Below are positions 1 to 9,696 of a DNA stretch of 64,000 nt, piece after piece. Numbering within the stretch: the first letter of the stretch is position 1; each line of letters opens with the position of its first letter. Under the pieces are notes generated by a model that did no database searches, was not told the origin of the DNA, and saw only the letters and a list, made by a program, of their open reading frames with translations. The DNA is taken from NCBI RefSeq assembly GCF_001029285.1, contig NZ_LDZY01000001.1, positions 1 to 64,000 on the forward strand, in the 5' to 3' direction. Position numbers and translations under genes: made by a program. Origin of the DNA: Desulfosporosinus acididurans. Lineage in GTDB: Bacteria; Bacillota; Desulfitobacteriia; Desulfitobacteriales; Desulfitobacteriaceae.

Positions 1-1045
1 AAAAAATCGCATTCAGAGGTGGCTGAAAATCTACTTTCCCGAGCATGAAACGGTGTTTGGAAAGTTTGATGCGACAAGTAGCATGCTGGTTCTGCAAGTT
101 GCCCCGCAACCTAGGGATATCAAAAGACTTGGAGTAGAAGGAATAAACCGAATTTGGAGAGACAACAAGTTGAGAGCAGTCGGAATGAAAAGGGCTAAGA
201 GCCTGTATGAAGCTGCTCAGAAGAGCATTGGTTGCACCGAAGGAGAGTCTTGTTCCCGAATGGAAATTCAGCTATTACTCCAAGACTATCACACTAAAAC
301 AGCACAATATCAGGCAGTCATAGAAACCATCGATGAGTTGTGCCGTCAGATACCAGAAGTAGCGAAGTTACTTGAAATTAAAGGTGTTGGCCTTGTTACC
401 GTGGCAGGCTTTCTCTCCGAAGTTGGAGATATTAGACGCTTTAATTCTCCAAAGCAGATCCAAAAGCTTGCGGGCTTAGCCTTACGAGAAAGCAGCTCAG
501 GTAAGCACAAGGGACAGACCACGATCAGTAAGCGCGGCCGCGCACGACTGAGGGCAATCCTATTTCAAGCAGTGATGCCGCTAGTCGCAAAAAACGCAGA
601 GTTTGCAGAGATACACAACTACTACACAACAAGGATCAAGAATCCCCTGAAGAAGAAACAATCACTAATTGCCTTAAGCTGTAAACTAATTCGGGTGTTC
701 TATGCAATATTAACAAAAGGTACAGAATACGATCCGGAAAAGCTAATTAAGGACATTCATCGTCCAGTTGAGCATTTAGCAGCGTAATTAGAATAGCAGC
801 GAAACCATAAGAAACAAACGATCTGTGGGTTAAAGCGTCACCACAGAAGCGAGCAATCCAGGTAACCTAGCAAAACAAAAGAGCTGGTAGTCAGTCGCAT
901 ATTTTTCCATTAGAGCAAGGACTCGGTAGAGGAGCATAACTGACACCCAATCATGGATAGGTGGAACGAAGGAATTTAGGGCAGATTTATAATCTTGACC
1001 CTGTTAGACATGGGAGGTTTACCACCGTGAGAATCATGGGTTTAC
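1..1045 (+). mobile_element. IS110-family insertion sequence, 3' part
   Basis: The transposase reading frame is open at the left edge of the window, so only the 3' part of the element is present. About 260 bases of AT-poor, structured non-coding DNA follow the transposase stop. A long non-coding end is typical of IS110/IS1111 elements, where it encodes the guide (bridge/seek) RNA. No IS110 terminal inverted repeat is expected, so the right boundary near 1045 is an estimate from the change in base composition. Confidence 0.6.
2..787 (+). CDS. IS110-family transposase, C-terminal part (partial at left edge)
   Basis: This is a DEDD-type recombinase of the IS110 family, of which the linker and C-terminal Transposase_20 domain are visible. 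The frame stays open upstream of the GTG at 53: residues such as RWLKIYFPEHETVFGKFD are read from base 2, so the GTG is internal and the N-terminal DEDD domain lies outside the window. The helix-hairpin-helix-like stretch LLEIKGVGLVTVAGFLSEVG and the following KLAGL and SKRGRARLR segments are characteristic of Transposase_20. The catalytic Ser region is present and nothing in the visible part looks broken, so the copy may be intact. Confidence 0.9.
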   Translation, partial: KNRIQRWLKIYFPEHETVFGKFDATSSMLVLQVAPQPRDIKRLGVEGINRIWRDNKLRAVGMKRAKSLYEAAQKSIGCTEGESCSRMEIQLLLQDYHTKTAQYQAVIETIDELCRQIPEVAKLLEIKGVGLVTVAGFLSEVGDIRRFNSPKQIQKLAGLALRESSSGKHKGQTTISKRGRARLRAILFQAVMPLVAKNAEFAEIHNYYTTRIKNPLKKKQSLIALSCKLIRVFYAILTKGTEYDPEKLIKDIHRPVEHLAA

Positions 1046-1458
1046 AACGGCCAACATATCCACAAATAGTAGACGTTGGCTTTGCCATATCCAATTTCTC
1101 CGAATTAGACATTTTATGCGAATTCTATCCGTGGTGAGCTAATTTGGTTAGCTAGGAATTCTATGAAAATACGAGATATCTAAAGAAAATATCAAGATAT
1201 TATAGGGAGGGAAAAATTAAAATCAACAACTGTTCTGTCTATTTCTACGGAGATTATGATGAAAGCACATGAAACCACGTACTCTGGCATTATATACTTC
1301 GTATATAACTAATTGCTGAGTGAATAGTGTAAAATAAATTAATATTTTCTTAAAGCAGGTAATTCTGAATTATTAGCGAACTCTAATTATTAGGAAGAAT
1401 AATGACATGAGATGTTGTAAGGTGCCATTACATAGTCACGTAAAAAGGAGAGAGGCTA
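788..1458. other. Non-coding IS110 end and promoter region of the next gene
   Basis: The first ~260 bases look like the structured non-coding flank of the IS110 element and may carry its guide RNA. The rest is AT-rich. It includes an inverted repeat AGCTAA/TTAGCT near 1138-1154 flanked by GAATTC copies. No open frame with a ribosome site was seen. The last bases carry the ribosome site AAGGAGAG of the small gene that follows. Confidence 0.4.
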
Positions 1459-1686
1459 ATGAGCGGAAGGTGTTATACACTTCATAATGGAAACAAAAAA
1501 TTAAATGGTAATTTCAATACCGCCATAAGAGGAACTACTGCTGCTGTCATCTATTTAAAGACATCGAACAACTATAACGCCAAAGAAGACCAAGATGATC
1601 GAAAAAAGGCCATAATCTCGGTGAGTATTATATGTACCTTCTTATTCTTCTTGACTACTCTTGTTATGGTTGCAAATATAAACTAA
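1459..1686 (+). CDS. Small membrane protein of unknown function
   Basis: This 75-residue protein has a polar, Asn/Lys-rich N-terminal part of about 50 residues. One hydrophobic segment (about residues 51-72, IISVSIICTFLFFLTTLVMV) ends the protein. The start is backed by AAGGAGAG eight bases upstream, and a strong hairpin follows the stop, so it looks like a real single-gene unit. The topology suggests a tail-anchored protein with the polar part in the cytoplasm. I do not recognise the family. It sits between an IS110 end and a HAD phosphatase on the other strand, which gives no functional clue. Confidence 0.55.
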   Translation: MSGRCYTLHNGNKKLNGNFNTAIRGTTAAVIYLKTSNNYNAKEDQDDRKKAIISVSIICTFLFFLTTLVMVANIN

Positions 1687-1702
1687 TTTTTAACATAAAC
1701 AC

Positions 1703-1749
1703 GAAGATTGTTAGAAGCCGCTCACAGTTAGCGGCTTCTAACAATCTTC
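1703..1749 (+). terminator. Hairpin terminator after the small membrane protein
   Basis: A perfect 20-bp inverted repeat (GAAGATTGTTAGAAGCCGCT and its complement) encloses a 7-base loop. No clear T-run follows, so it could also act as an RNA-stability hairpin. Placed just after the stop codon. Confidence 0.6.
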
Positions 1750-1835
1750 CAACAGATAATATAAATAGATTTACTATGTTATAATGAGAGACCGATGTTG
1801 GTAAGAGAAAGATTATAACATTCTGGGATTTCCCT

Positions 1836-2459
1836 TTACTGTAAGTCCATTATAGACAAAATGTCCTCTGGGAAATAGGCGATATAATCTGGTTGTTCAC
1901 CTTGTAACATCTCTAGCAAATCATATCCCCAGTTGGCCCAAATAATCTTAATGTCCAGCTTTTTACAGGAACTTACATCTCTTATTTCATCTCCGACATA
2001 AATTACTTCTGACGGTTCTAACTTTTTGGAGATTAATAATTTTTTAATCACCTTGTCCTTACCTAAAATATTATGAGAATTAATAATAGTTTCAAATACA
2101 TTAAGTTGTTTTTTACCCAAAAAATCTCGGATGTTACTCTCAGAGTTTGAAGAAACTATCGCTAATTCATATCCTTTTTTCTTCAGCTCAATTAAAATTT
2201 CTCTCATACCTGTAACCAAAGCAATACTTTCCAAAGAATGTTTGTACTGTTTAGCAAAATCAGCCGCAAAGAGCGGGAGTTTGTAAATCGGAAAATTAAG
2301 GGTCCTAAATCGTTCGTGCAGAGGAAGCCTTTTAATTGAATCGAAACTCTTGATTTTCCTTACATGATATTTGTCAGCGAGTTGATTGTAAATGTTGACA
2401 GAAATATTTTGAGAATCAACCAGAGTGCCGTCGAAATCAAACATAAGTAATTTCACCAT
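1836..2459 (-). CDS. HAD-superfamily hydrolase, phosphoglycolate-phosphatase-like
   Basis: This 207-residue cytoplasmic protein is a HAD phosphatase of the Gph/PGMB subfamily. It has all four motifs: DFDGT at residues 8-12 (nucleophile D8 and acid/base D10), VSSNSE for motif II, a Lys in the KDKVIKK region for motif III, and GDEIRD for motif IV. The helical cap is inserted between motifs I and II. The substrate is not readable from sequence; phosphoglycolate, a sugar phosphate or a nucleotide are all possible. It is monocistronic, and GGAATGCTCC upstream gives a weak ribosome site. Confidence 0.85.
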   Translation of the reverse strand: MVKLLMFDFDGTLVDSQNISVNIYNQLADKYHVRKIKSFDSIKRLPLHERFRTLNFPIYKLPLFAADFAKQYKHSLESIALVTGMREILIELKKKGYELAIVSSNSESNIRDFLGKKQLNVFETIINSHNILGKDKVIKKLLISKKLEPSEVIYVGDEIRDVSSCKKLDIKIIWANWGYDLLEMLQGEQPDYIAYFPEDILSIMDLQ

Positions 2460-2616
2460 CGGAATGCTCCTTTTATGTTATTAAAAGGGTAAACGAATCT
2501 TGTATAGTATATTCACCCTAAAACATAATTTGACATTTGACAGTTCTTCTTTCACAGACCATCAGTGATTAGTTATCATCGTTATATTCAAGAATGACAA
2601 AAGGGGGACAAAAGAT

Positions 2617-5600
2617 TTAAAATTTGGCTATATGTCCTTGAAAAGCTCTTTGCTCTAATTTAGTGTTTACTAATGAATAAATAACCGGTATCACGATAAA
2701 GGTCAGGAAGGTCGCTGTCAAGAGTCCAAACATGATCGTTACCGACATCGGTCCAAATAACGCGCTTTTGGATAAGGCAAGAGGTATAAGCCCGGTGATG
2801 GTTGCCGTAGAACTTAGTATAATCGGACGAAATCTTTGACTAACAGCAAACATACAAGCTTCATCAATCGATAGCCCCTCTTCCCTCCCGCCGTTAATAT
2901 ATTCAATAAGCAGGATCGCGTTTCTAATGACTACCCCAATAAGGCTTATGATTCCCATTACGGCTGTTAAGGATAGCGGCATTCTAAAGACCATGAGTCC
3001 AATAACAACTCCTATTAAGGATAATGGCAGAGAGCACATAATAATTAAAGGCTGGACAAAGGATTTAAATTGAATAAATAATAAAACGTAAATTATTAGA
3101 ATCGTTAAAACTCCTGCCAAGGCGAGACTGGTGAAGTTCTTCTCGATTTGATTTTTTTCTCCGTCATAGAGAACATTGACACCATTCAAATCCATGGCAG
3201 CAATCTGCTGACTTAACGCATTTTCGATATTAACCGAATTGTATCCAGTTTTAACATCACTGTACACTGTCACCGTTTTTTCCTTTTTGTAGTGTTTAAT
3301 TTGATCTAGCTCAGGAGTGAGTTTTATGGATGCCACCTGGGCTAAGAGAACCTTATTATCTGTAACACTGGATTTAATTTGCAAGTTTTCAAGATCTTTT
3401 ACTGAGGAAATATTAGTTTTTACTAAAATGCCAAACTCACTGCCGTTTTTTCTGTAAACTGAGCCGCTGTAACCATTTAGGGCAATGTTAATTTGCTCAA
3501 GAATATCTGATTTAAGCAACCCAAGCTGTGACGCTTTGGCCACATCAATATTGACCTCATATTCATAGGATTTCTGCGCCGCATCATCTCTAACGTTCAT
3601 AGTTCCAGGTATATTTAACAACTTCTGCTGAATCTTTTCGGAAGCAGAATATAGTTTCTCCAAATCATCTCCTGTAAGCCTCAAGCGTATAGGGGCCCCT
3701 ATTGGCTGAGCTTGTTCTAATTGTTTTACTGTAGCTGTCCCTTGACTAAGTTTGCTGTCCAATAAACTTTGTAGATGCTCAGCGAGCTCCTGCCTTGTTT
3801 GGAACCGATTTGTTTTGTTCAGATCGATTCGTACCATTATTTGTGCTGTATCTTTGGAAGCTGCTACTGAAGCTAAGGTTATATAAAATTTTGGCATACC
3901 TCCGCCTATGGCAGAGGTATATCCTGTCACTTCTTTTTGAGCTTTAAGGACATTTTCAACTTGTTTAACCAAATTTGCTGTACTGTCAATATCTTCAACC
4001 TTCTCATTGGAAACATCGATATACAGGATATTCTTATCAACATAAGGGAAAAACTGCATTCCTAAGGTTTTCATTAGGCCAAGAGCGGCTAAGAAAATTC
4101 CTAAGGCTACGACAACAATCCTCAGTTTATGCTTTAGTCCATAGCTTAAAAGTTTACGGAACATTTTACGGACAATGCTTTCTTTATTAAGAGTTTTACT
4201 TTTTCTAAAAAATAGAGAAGACATGGCAGGCGTTACAAGTAAGGCGGAAATATACGAACAAGTCACACAGATCATAACAACCTGAGGCAAGGTCCTTAGA
4301 AATTCCCCAACAGCCCCTGGGATCGTGAGCAGCGGAGCAAAGGCACCCACGATAATTAACGTGGATGTAAATACCGGCACAAATAGTCGCTTTATGCCTT
4401 GAAATGCTGCCTCATTTCCAGATAGCCCTTTATCAATACCTACTTGGACAACGTCACCGATTACAATTGCATCATCGACCAGTATTCCCAGAGCTATGAT
4501 AAGGGCCGTGGTAGACATTTGCTGAACTTTAATCCCCAGGATATACATCGCAAGAAAGGACATGGATATAGATATTGGGATAACCGCAGAAACCACCATG
4601 GCATTGCGAAGACTCATTCCAATGAGTACAGTGATAATAACCAGAATTATTCCTTCGCGAAGATTCTTCATGAAAAAAGAAACGGAATCACTGACGTCTT
4701 TAGGCTGAAACGTTACCTCGTCGATCGTCAAGTCATTTGGCAGTTGTTTCTTTAGAGCATCTAATTTTTTACTAATGTTATCACCAATCAGGACAATATT
4801 TTTATTGTCTTGGAAATATCCTGCCAGCAATACCGCATTAGCACCGTTATCTCTAAATTTAAGACTCGAATCTTGATCATAATCCATGTATACTTTAGCA
4901 ATATCTTTGATTCTTAAGGTTTCTCCGGTAGTCGGTGAAACCCCTATTATTGTATTTTGGATATCTTGAAGGGAAGTAAATGTCCCCGGCGTTTCAACCT
5001 TGATCTTCCCTGTTTTCAAATTCAAAGATCCGGATGGAATATTAATATTTTGAGCTTTTAGTACTTTACATACGTCGTCTAAGGACACGTTATATTTATT
5101 GATTTGAGTCCAATCGACGTCAACGATTACTTGTTTATCCTGCTTTCCCTTGACATCAAATCTGGAAATACCGTCAACATTGCTCAATTCTTTCTTAATA
5201 TCATCGGCATAATCACCCAGTTGCTCATAGGAATAATTCTTACCCGAGATACTTAAAATCATCCCCGCTGTCTCTGTAAGGTTAGTATCAATCGTACTAT
5301 CTTGACATCCATCAGGAAGCTCCGATTTTAAATCTTTAATTTTATCTCTTAGGTCTCTCCAAGCTTTATCTTTATCGGCATCATTGTTCAAATAGACGAT
5401 AACGATAGAAGCACTATTCTTGGAATATGATTCGGCATAATCATAGCCATCAATTTCCTCAACTTTATCTTCTATTTTCTTAGTGACAAGTGTTTCTATA
5501 TCACTTGGAGAAGCTCCGGGATAAATCGTGGTAATCATAGCAGCAGGAGAGGAAACGTCCGGGCTTTCTTGCTTAGGAACTACATAATAACTATAAAACC

Positions 5601-5673
5601 CTGCGATAATAACTAAAACTACTAGAAATAAGACTATTTTTTTATTCTCAATGGCTGCTTTAATCAGTCTCAA
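2617..5673 (-). CDS. RND-family efflux transporter (AcrB-like)
   Basis: This 1018-residue protein has the usual length and layout of an HAE1/AcrB-type RND pump: TM1 near residues 10-30, a large extracytoplasmic loop, TM2-6, a second large loop and TM8-12. The proton-relay acidic pair is seen in TM4 (GILVDDAIVIGDVV). It would export drugs, lipids or metals using the proton gradient. Copper/silver RND pumps of the CusA type carry Met pairs that are not evident here. The start is a TTG with GAGGTG upstream, 11 bases after the adaptor gene, so the two are co-translated. No outer-membrane channel gene is nearby, which fits a monoderm host. Confidence 0.93.
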   Translation of the reverse strand: MRLIKAAIENKKIVLFLVVLVIIAGFYSYYVVPKQESPDVSSPAAMITTIYPGASPSDIETLVTKKIEDKVEEIDGYDYAESYSKNSASIVIVYLNNDADKDKAWRDLRDKIKDLKSELPDGCQDSTIDTNLTETAGMILSISGKNYSYEQLGDYADDIKKELSNVDGISRFDVKGKQDKQVIVDVDWTQINKYNVSLDDVCKVLKAQNINIPSGSLNLKTGKIKVETPGTFTSLQDIQNTIIGVSPTTGETLRIKDIAKVYMDYDQDSSLKFRDNGANAVLLAGYFQDNKNIVLIGDNISKKLDALKKQLPNDLTIDEVTFQPKDVSDSVSFFMKNLREGIILVIITVLIGMSLRNAMVVSAVIPISISMSFLAMYILGIKVQQMSTTALIIALGILVDDAIVIGDVVQVGIDKGLSGNEAAFQGIKRLFVPVFTSTLIIVGAFAPLLTIPGAVGEFLRTLPQVVMICVTCSYISALLVTPAMSSLFFRKSKTLNKESIVRKMFRKLLSYGLKHKLRIVVVALGIFLAALGLMKTLGMQFFPYVDKNILYIDVSNEKVEDIDSTANLVKQVENVLKAQKEVTGYTSAIGGGMPKFYITLASVAASKDTAQIMVRIDLNKTNRFQTRQELAEHLQSLLDSKLSQGTATVKQLEQAQPIGAPIRLRLTGDDLEKLYSASEKIQQKLLNIPGTMNVRDDAAQKSYEYEVNIDVAKASQLGLLKSDILEQINIALNGYSGSVYRKNGSEFGILVKTNISSVKDLENLQIKSSVTDNKVLLAQVASIKLTPELDQIKHYKKEKTVTVYSDVKTGYNSVNIENALSQQIAAMDLNGVNVLYDGEKNQIEKNFTSLALAGVLTILIIYVLLFIQFKSFVQPLIIMCSLPLSLIGVVIGLMVFRMPLSLTAVMGIISLIGVVIRNAILLIEYINGGREEGLSIDEACMFAVSQRFRPIILSSTATITGLIPLALSKSALFGPMSVTIMFGLLTATFLTFIVIPVIYSLVNTKLEQRAFQGHIAKF

Positions 5674-5684
5674 TATTGTTCACC

Positions 5685-6899
5685 TCACTTTTCAGAAACT
5701 TGATAACCCGCTTTAATATTCTTCATTCCCTCAATAACAAGTTTATCTCCGGCTTTTAAACCTTCTACTGAAACTTTATCCTCATGCGCATCGCCTAAGG
5801 TTATATTTTTCCGAACAGCTCGGCCATTCTCTATAACATATACGTAATCTTCACCGTCATTTAGAATGCAGCTGATGGGAATCAAAATCGACCTCTGATC
5901 CCCTGTCTCTATGTACACTTTTACACTTTCACCGATATAAAATTGATCGTTGTCGATAGGATTTAAAAGCTTAATTTCAGTACTAAACGTCCCTGATTGC
6001 TGATCCGCCATTTGCACAATATTGCTGATTTCGCCATCAACACTCTGATTATCTATAGTTATCGTTGCTTTCGTGCCGACTTTAATTTTCTTGACATCCT
6101 TATCTGATAATCCGACAGTAATGACTTGATCATCGCTTCTCATTAAAATAACGGGATTTCCGGCTGGCTGTAATTCCCCTTCTTTACAGAGAACATCGAC
6201 CACATAACCATCCAGATCCGAAACCATTGAGGCATCCTGTACCAAGTCCATTTTGGAATTATAATCAGCAGTCGCTGCATTCAACTGAGCTAAAAGTGCT
6301 TCTTTGTCTTCATCTCTAGATCCATCTCGAAGCTGCTGCAAAGTCTGCTGCGCACTGTTCAGAGCAGCTTCGCTGCTGTCAAGTTGCAGCTTTGAACCAT
6401 CCAAAGCCTGTTTGGAAATCGCTGAACTATTATATAAGGTAACATTTTTATCATACAAATCCTTATAATAATTATAATTATCCTGCGCATTTTTCACCGC
6501 AATCTCGGCCTTATTAATATCTTCTTGCTGTGCACCATTTACGGCTTTGTTATATTGGGCGGCTGCTGCATTCATTTGGGACTGAGCAGCTTGCATTGCA
6601 TAATTTAAGTCTGTTTTGTCAAGATCAACCAGGGGCTCGCCTTTGGTAACATGCTGTCCTTTCGTAACGTAAATTTTGGCAATTTTGGCGGAACTTTTAA
6701 AGGATAGCTTTCTTACCTCACTCTCGCCGGTAATCCCCTGATACTCCAGCGAAACTGGATAGTTCTCTTCCTTTACCTGTATTGTCTTGACAGGATAGGT
6801 TTTTGTATCAGATTTATTGCTGTCACTATTTGCTCCACATCCACTAACGAGTAAAAATGACAAGAACAATGAGAAAATAAGTAAAACTCTTTGTTTCAT
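5685..6899 (-). CDS. RND efflux adaptor (membrane fusion lipoprotein)
   Basis: This 404-residue HlyD/AcrA-type adaptor has a lipoprotein signal peptide ending in LLVSGC (Cys21). A barrel-sandwich/lipoyl half-motif follows, then a long alpha-hairpin rich in Ala and Gln (about residues 95-210). The second lipoyl half, a beta-barrel and a membrane-proximal domain end it. It would sit on the outer face of the membrane and couple to the RND pump encoded directly downstream. GAGGGGG precedes the ATG. Promoter and operators lie ahead of tetR, so this is the second gene of a three-gene operon. Confidence 0.92.
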   Translation of the reverse strand: MKQRVLLIFSLFLSFLLVSGCGANSDSNKSDTKTYPVKTIQVKEENYPVSLEYQGITGESEVRKLSFKSSAKIAKIYVTKGQHVTKGEPLVDLDKTDLNYAMQAAQSQMNAAAAQYNKAVNGAQQEDINKAEIAVKNAQDNYNYYKDLYDKNVTLYNSSAISKQALDGSKLQLDSSEAALNSAQQTLQQLRDGSRDEDKEALLAQLNAATADYNSKMDLVQDASMVSDLDGYVVDVLCKEGELQPAGNPVILMRSDDQVITVGLSDKDVKKIKVGTKATITIDNQSVDGEISNIVQMADQQSGTFSTEIKLLNPIDNDQFYIGESVKVYIETGDQRSILIPISCILNDGEDYVYVIENGRAVRKNITLGDAHEDKVSVEGLKAGDKLVIEGMKNIKAGYQVSEK

Positions 6900-6994
6900 C
6901 CCCTAATCCCCCTCGAGTTATCTCTTAGCAAAATGATTACCGTTCCCTGATTTTTATCTGCTTATCGTGTTCACCCAACTATTCTTTAGGCCTC

Positions 6995-7600
6995 TTAATT
7001 TTGTAAGCCGTTGACTAAAACTTTGGAAGCGCTTCTGCATAATCGTTCAATTTCCATCGGTATAAGGTCGCCTTTCAATCGAGTCTGAACAATAAAAAGA
7101 CCAATTAAAGATTCTACATACATCAAAGAAACTGTAAAAAAGTCATTTTTCTCAAGTTTCTTTTCATCATGTAACCTGACTAATTTTCTCTCCAATATTT
7201 CAACGATCGATCTAAACGTGCTTGTAACATTTTCAACGAGCTCTGATCTCTGCTTGGACTCAATTATTGCCACAATCAATACACCCTTGCTTTGAACGAT
7301 CCTCCTATACAATTCCATTCCAAATTGAAAAAGCATTTCTTCTAAGGGAATGTCACTTTCTATGATGCTCTCAAGTTTTGAATTGCTGTGTTTAGTAAGA
7401 TCTTTGGTTATCGCTAAGAAAATCCCCTCTTTATTTTTAAAGTGCCTAAATAGAGTTGCTTCATTGACATTAGCTTCTTTGGCGATCATTTTCGTAGTCG
7501 TACCTTTAAAGCCATGATCCACAAAAAGTTGTTTAGCTGCTTCAATAATTCTGATACTCAGAGTATTATCAGTTAAATTACCAGTCTCTATCGTCTCCAT
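6995..7600 (-). CDS. TetR-family repressor of the RND efflux operon
   Basis: The N-terminal part is a TetR helix-turn-helix (IIEAAKQLFVDHGFKGTTTKMIAKEANVNEATLFRHFKNKEG). A helical ligand/dimer domain of about 140 residues follows. A longer frame opens at a TTG further upstream, but I chose the ATG at 7600: AGGTGGTGG lies just before it, the HTH then begins about 15 residues in as usual, and the extra N-terminus would cover the operators. As first gene of the operon it likely represses itself and the pump until a toxic ligand binds. Confidence 0.9.
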   Translation of the reverse strand: METIETGNLTDNTLSIRIIEAAKQLFVDHGFKGTTTKMIAKEANVNEATLFRHFKNKEGIFLAITKDLTKHSNSKLESIIESDIPLEEMLFQFGMELYRRIVQSKGVLIVAIIESKQRSELVENVTSTFRSIVEILERKLVRLHDEKKLEKNDFFTVSLMYVESLIGLFIVQTRLKGDLIPMEIERLCRSASKVLVNGLQN

Positions 7601-7631
7601 TTTATAACCACCACCTATTGACATTATGCGT

Positions 7632-7690
7632 GCAAGCACTTGCCTGTTTATTGTACCAAACCAATGCTGTCTATGCAAGCAAGTGCTTGC
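7632..7690 (-). promoter_or_regulatory. Promoter of the tetR-MFP-RND operon with two TetR-type operators
   Basis: The minus strand carries TTGCAT (7673-7678), a 17-base spacer and TACAAT (7650-7655). Two 12-bp sites are exact reverse complements of each other: GCAAGTGCTTGC at 7679-7690, just upstream of and touching the -35, and GCAAGCACTTGC at 7632-7643, at the expected transcription start. Each site is itself a palindrome with arms GCAAG/CTTGC. Their placement around the promoter ahead of tetR makes autorepression the simplest reading. Confidence 0.8.
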
Positions 7691-7723
7691 ACTTATTTTG
7701 CCCGGATCACTAAGCCTAGCGCA

Positions 7724-7760
7724 AAAGAAAAAGAGCAACAGTTTTTTGTCACTGCTGCTC
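7724..7760 (-). terminator. Rho-independent terminator of the hydrogenase-chemoreceptor gene
   Basis: On the minus strand a 10-bp stem (GAGCAGCAGT with one wobble partner) and an 8-base loop are followed by CTTTTTCTTTT. It separates the upstream gene from the tetR operon promoter. Confidence 0.75.
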
Positions 7761-7782
7761 CCTAAATGATCAGACTTCCAAA

Positions 7783-9696
7783 TTAATGAGTCGAAATATC
7801 TTCAACAAATGCTAGAATATCCTGACTCTTCGCAGTTAAGTTTTCAAGTGATGTTGAAATTTTCTCGACTTGATTACTTATTTCAAGCATTTCTTGGTCT
7901 AATGTCACGGATATATTGGCAATACCTCCGATTAAATCCACCATCAACTTCTCATCATTGATTGTTGATTTCACGACTTCGTTAGACCTTTCAGCTAATT
8001 TTCTTACTTCCTGAGCCACTACTGCAAAGCCTCTGCCTTGATCTCCCGCACGTGCGGCTTCAATTGCGGCATTAAGAGCCAAGAGATTGGTCTGACTTGC
8101 TATTCCTTCAATTAAATTCGATGAATTAACAAAATGGTTTAATTTATCATTCATTTCTTCAACATCTTGTCGTAAAGTTGAAGCTATTTCGGTATTATTA
8201 GATACCCTGGACATAATGTTTTGGATGTTTTTCACACCGTTCTCATTTTCAGCTGCTATTTCGTTTAAAGAAGCCTTAATATTAACAACATCATTTTCAA
8301 GTTTTTTACTGTATTCCAGTCTTTCAGCGCTCAAGTCCTGAAGTTGAGTTAATATCTCGGAGTTCTTACGGTTTAAATTAATTAATTCGCCTTTAGAATA
8401 GTTAACACAATTACTTGGAACGCTTAATCCGTTGTGGATTGCCTTCGCCATTTCTTTACATGTCGAATAACCACAGGCAACACAATTAATTGTACGAGAT
8501 TCGACATCTTCTTTGTGCATGGACTTAAATAATTGATCATACTCAGGCTCAGTTGGTTCCGATAAGTCTCTCGCTTTTTTGGCAGTATTATATACACGTA
8601 CGAAATCTTCTAATTTTAGAGTTCTATTAAAATAATCGTTTAACCATTCCATACGCTTTATAGATTTTTTAAATCCCTGTTTTTCTTCTTCCTTCATTTT
8701 CCTAGTTTTCATGGCATTAAAACTAAAATCTATATCGTCTAGTACGTTATCCTTGATTATTGAAGCTGTGCCGATATTACAGCCATGCTGACAATTTAAA
8801 ATATCGACGAGAAGAGGTACAGGCTTATTTTCTTTAACACGATCACCATAGATTTCCAAATAACCATAGACGGTATCTGGTCCTTCCACTTGTCTTACCC
8901 AAGCATTGGGAACAAAAGCCTCAACGTTTTCTCTTAACCCCCCTGGTCTGCTATAAAGGCACCCCAAAGAACAGGCTAGATCAGAAAAATCGACCTCATT
9001 GTAATTTTTGAGGTTAATCTTGTTATTTTCCAGATATTCTTTCAGTTTTTTAAACGTTACATTGTATCCTATTATATTTTGTGTGGAGCCAAATTCCCCC
9101 TTTTTTGCTATACAAGGAGACAACATTGCTAATTCCGAGTTATCCTTTAAATACTTTTTCACATAAATTGCTGAGCAAAGCATCGGACTATGAATGGGAG
9201 AAAGTTGGGGTAATAATTCTGGCTTTAACTTCTCAATGTAATTAACTATCACAGGACAAGGTTGAGCAATCACTGTGTGTAAGTTCTGCTGTTCTATAGT
9301 TCTTAGATATGCCCATGTCGTAATATCTGCTCCAAAGGAGACATCATAGATTACATTGACACCATTTTTAATCAAAAAACCGAATAATCTTTTAAAGTCA
9401 GGAAAATTTACTCTGATCGACGGCGCTGCCAATACAGTAATCTTCTTCCCATGTTTTAGATCATTAAAGAAGCGTTCAGTATCATCAAGATAAGAACGTG
9501 CACCATGATCACATGTTGAGATGCATTTACCACATTCAATACATCGTTCGTAGTTTATTTTAGCCTTAACCTTATCATTCTTAACGTAGACAATATTAGC
9601 ATCAACGGGACATTCCCGAACACATTTATTACACCCCTGACAACTACTTTCGTCCGTTACAATATTACCATTAAAAGTTGAAGAATCTTGCTGCAT
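7783..9696 (-). CDS. Soluble chemoreceptor with ferredoxin and [FeFe]-hydrogenase-like sensor domain
   Basis: From the ATG at 9696 (AGGGGA five bases upstream) the 637-residue protein has four parts. Two [4Fe-4S] motifs come first (Cys19/22/25/29 and Cys52/55/58/62). An H-cluster-type domain follows, with all four cluster Cys in place: C147 in QPCPV (L1), C195 in SPCIAKKGE (L2), C302 and C306 in NCQHGCNIG (L3). A further Fe-S motif CVACGYSTC...C spans residues 405-430. A chemoreceptor signalling domain ends it, with the hairpin tip around [20 protein letters not shown]. There is no membrane segment. The Cys before C147 that carries protons in catalytic hydrogenases is Pro, so sensing of H2 or redox state rather than turnover is likely. 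It would signal to CheA/CheW. Confidence 0.88.
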   Translation of the reverse strand: MQQDSSTFNGNIVTDESSCQGCNKCVRECPVDANIVYVKNDKVKAKINYERCIECGKCISTCDHGARSYLDDTERFFNDLKHGKKITVLAAPSIRVNFPDFKRLFGFLIKNGVNVIYDVSFGADITTWAYLRTIEQQNLHTVIAQPCPVIVNYIEKLKPELLPQLSPIHSPMLCSAIYVKKYLKDNSELAMLSPCIAKKGEFGSTQNIIGYNVTFKKLKEYLENNKINLKNYNEVDFSDLACSLGCLYSRPGGLRENVEAFVPNAWVRQVEGPDTVYGYLEIYGDRVKENKPVPLLVDILNCQHGCNIGTASIIKDNVLDDIDFSFNAMKTRKMKEEEKQGFKKSIKRMEWLNDYFNRTLKLEDFVRVYNTAKKARDLSEPTEPEYDQLFKSMHKEDVESRTINCVACGYSTCKEMAKAIHNGLSVPSNCVNYSKGELINLNRKNSEILTQLQDLSAERLEYSKKLENDVVNIKASLNEIAAENENGVKNIQNIMSRVSNNTEIASTLRQDVEEMNDKLNHFVNSSNLIEGIASQTNLLALNAAIEAARAGDQGRGFAVVAQEVRKLAERSNEVVKSTINDEKLMVDLIGGIANISVTLDQEMLEISNQVEKISTSLENLTAKSQDILAFVEDISTH

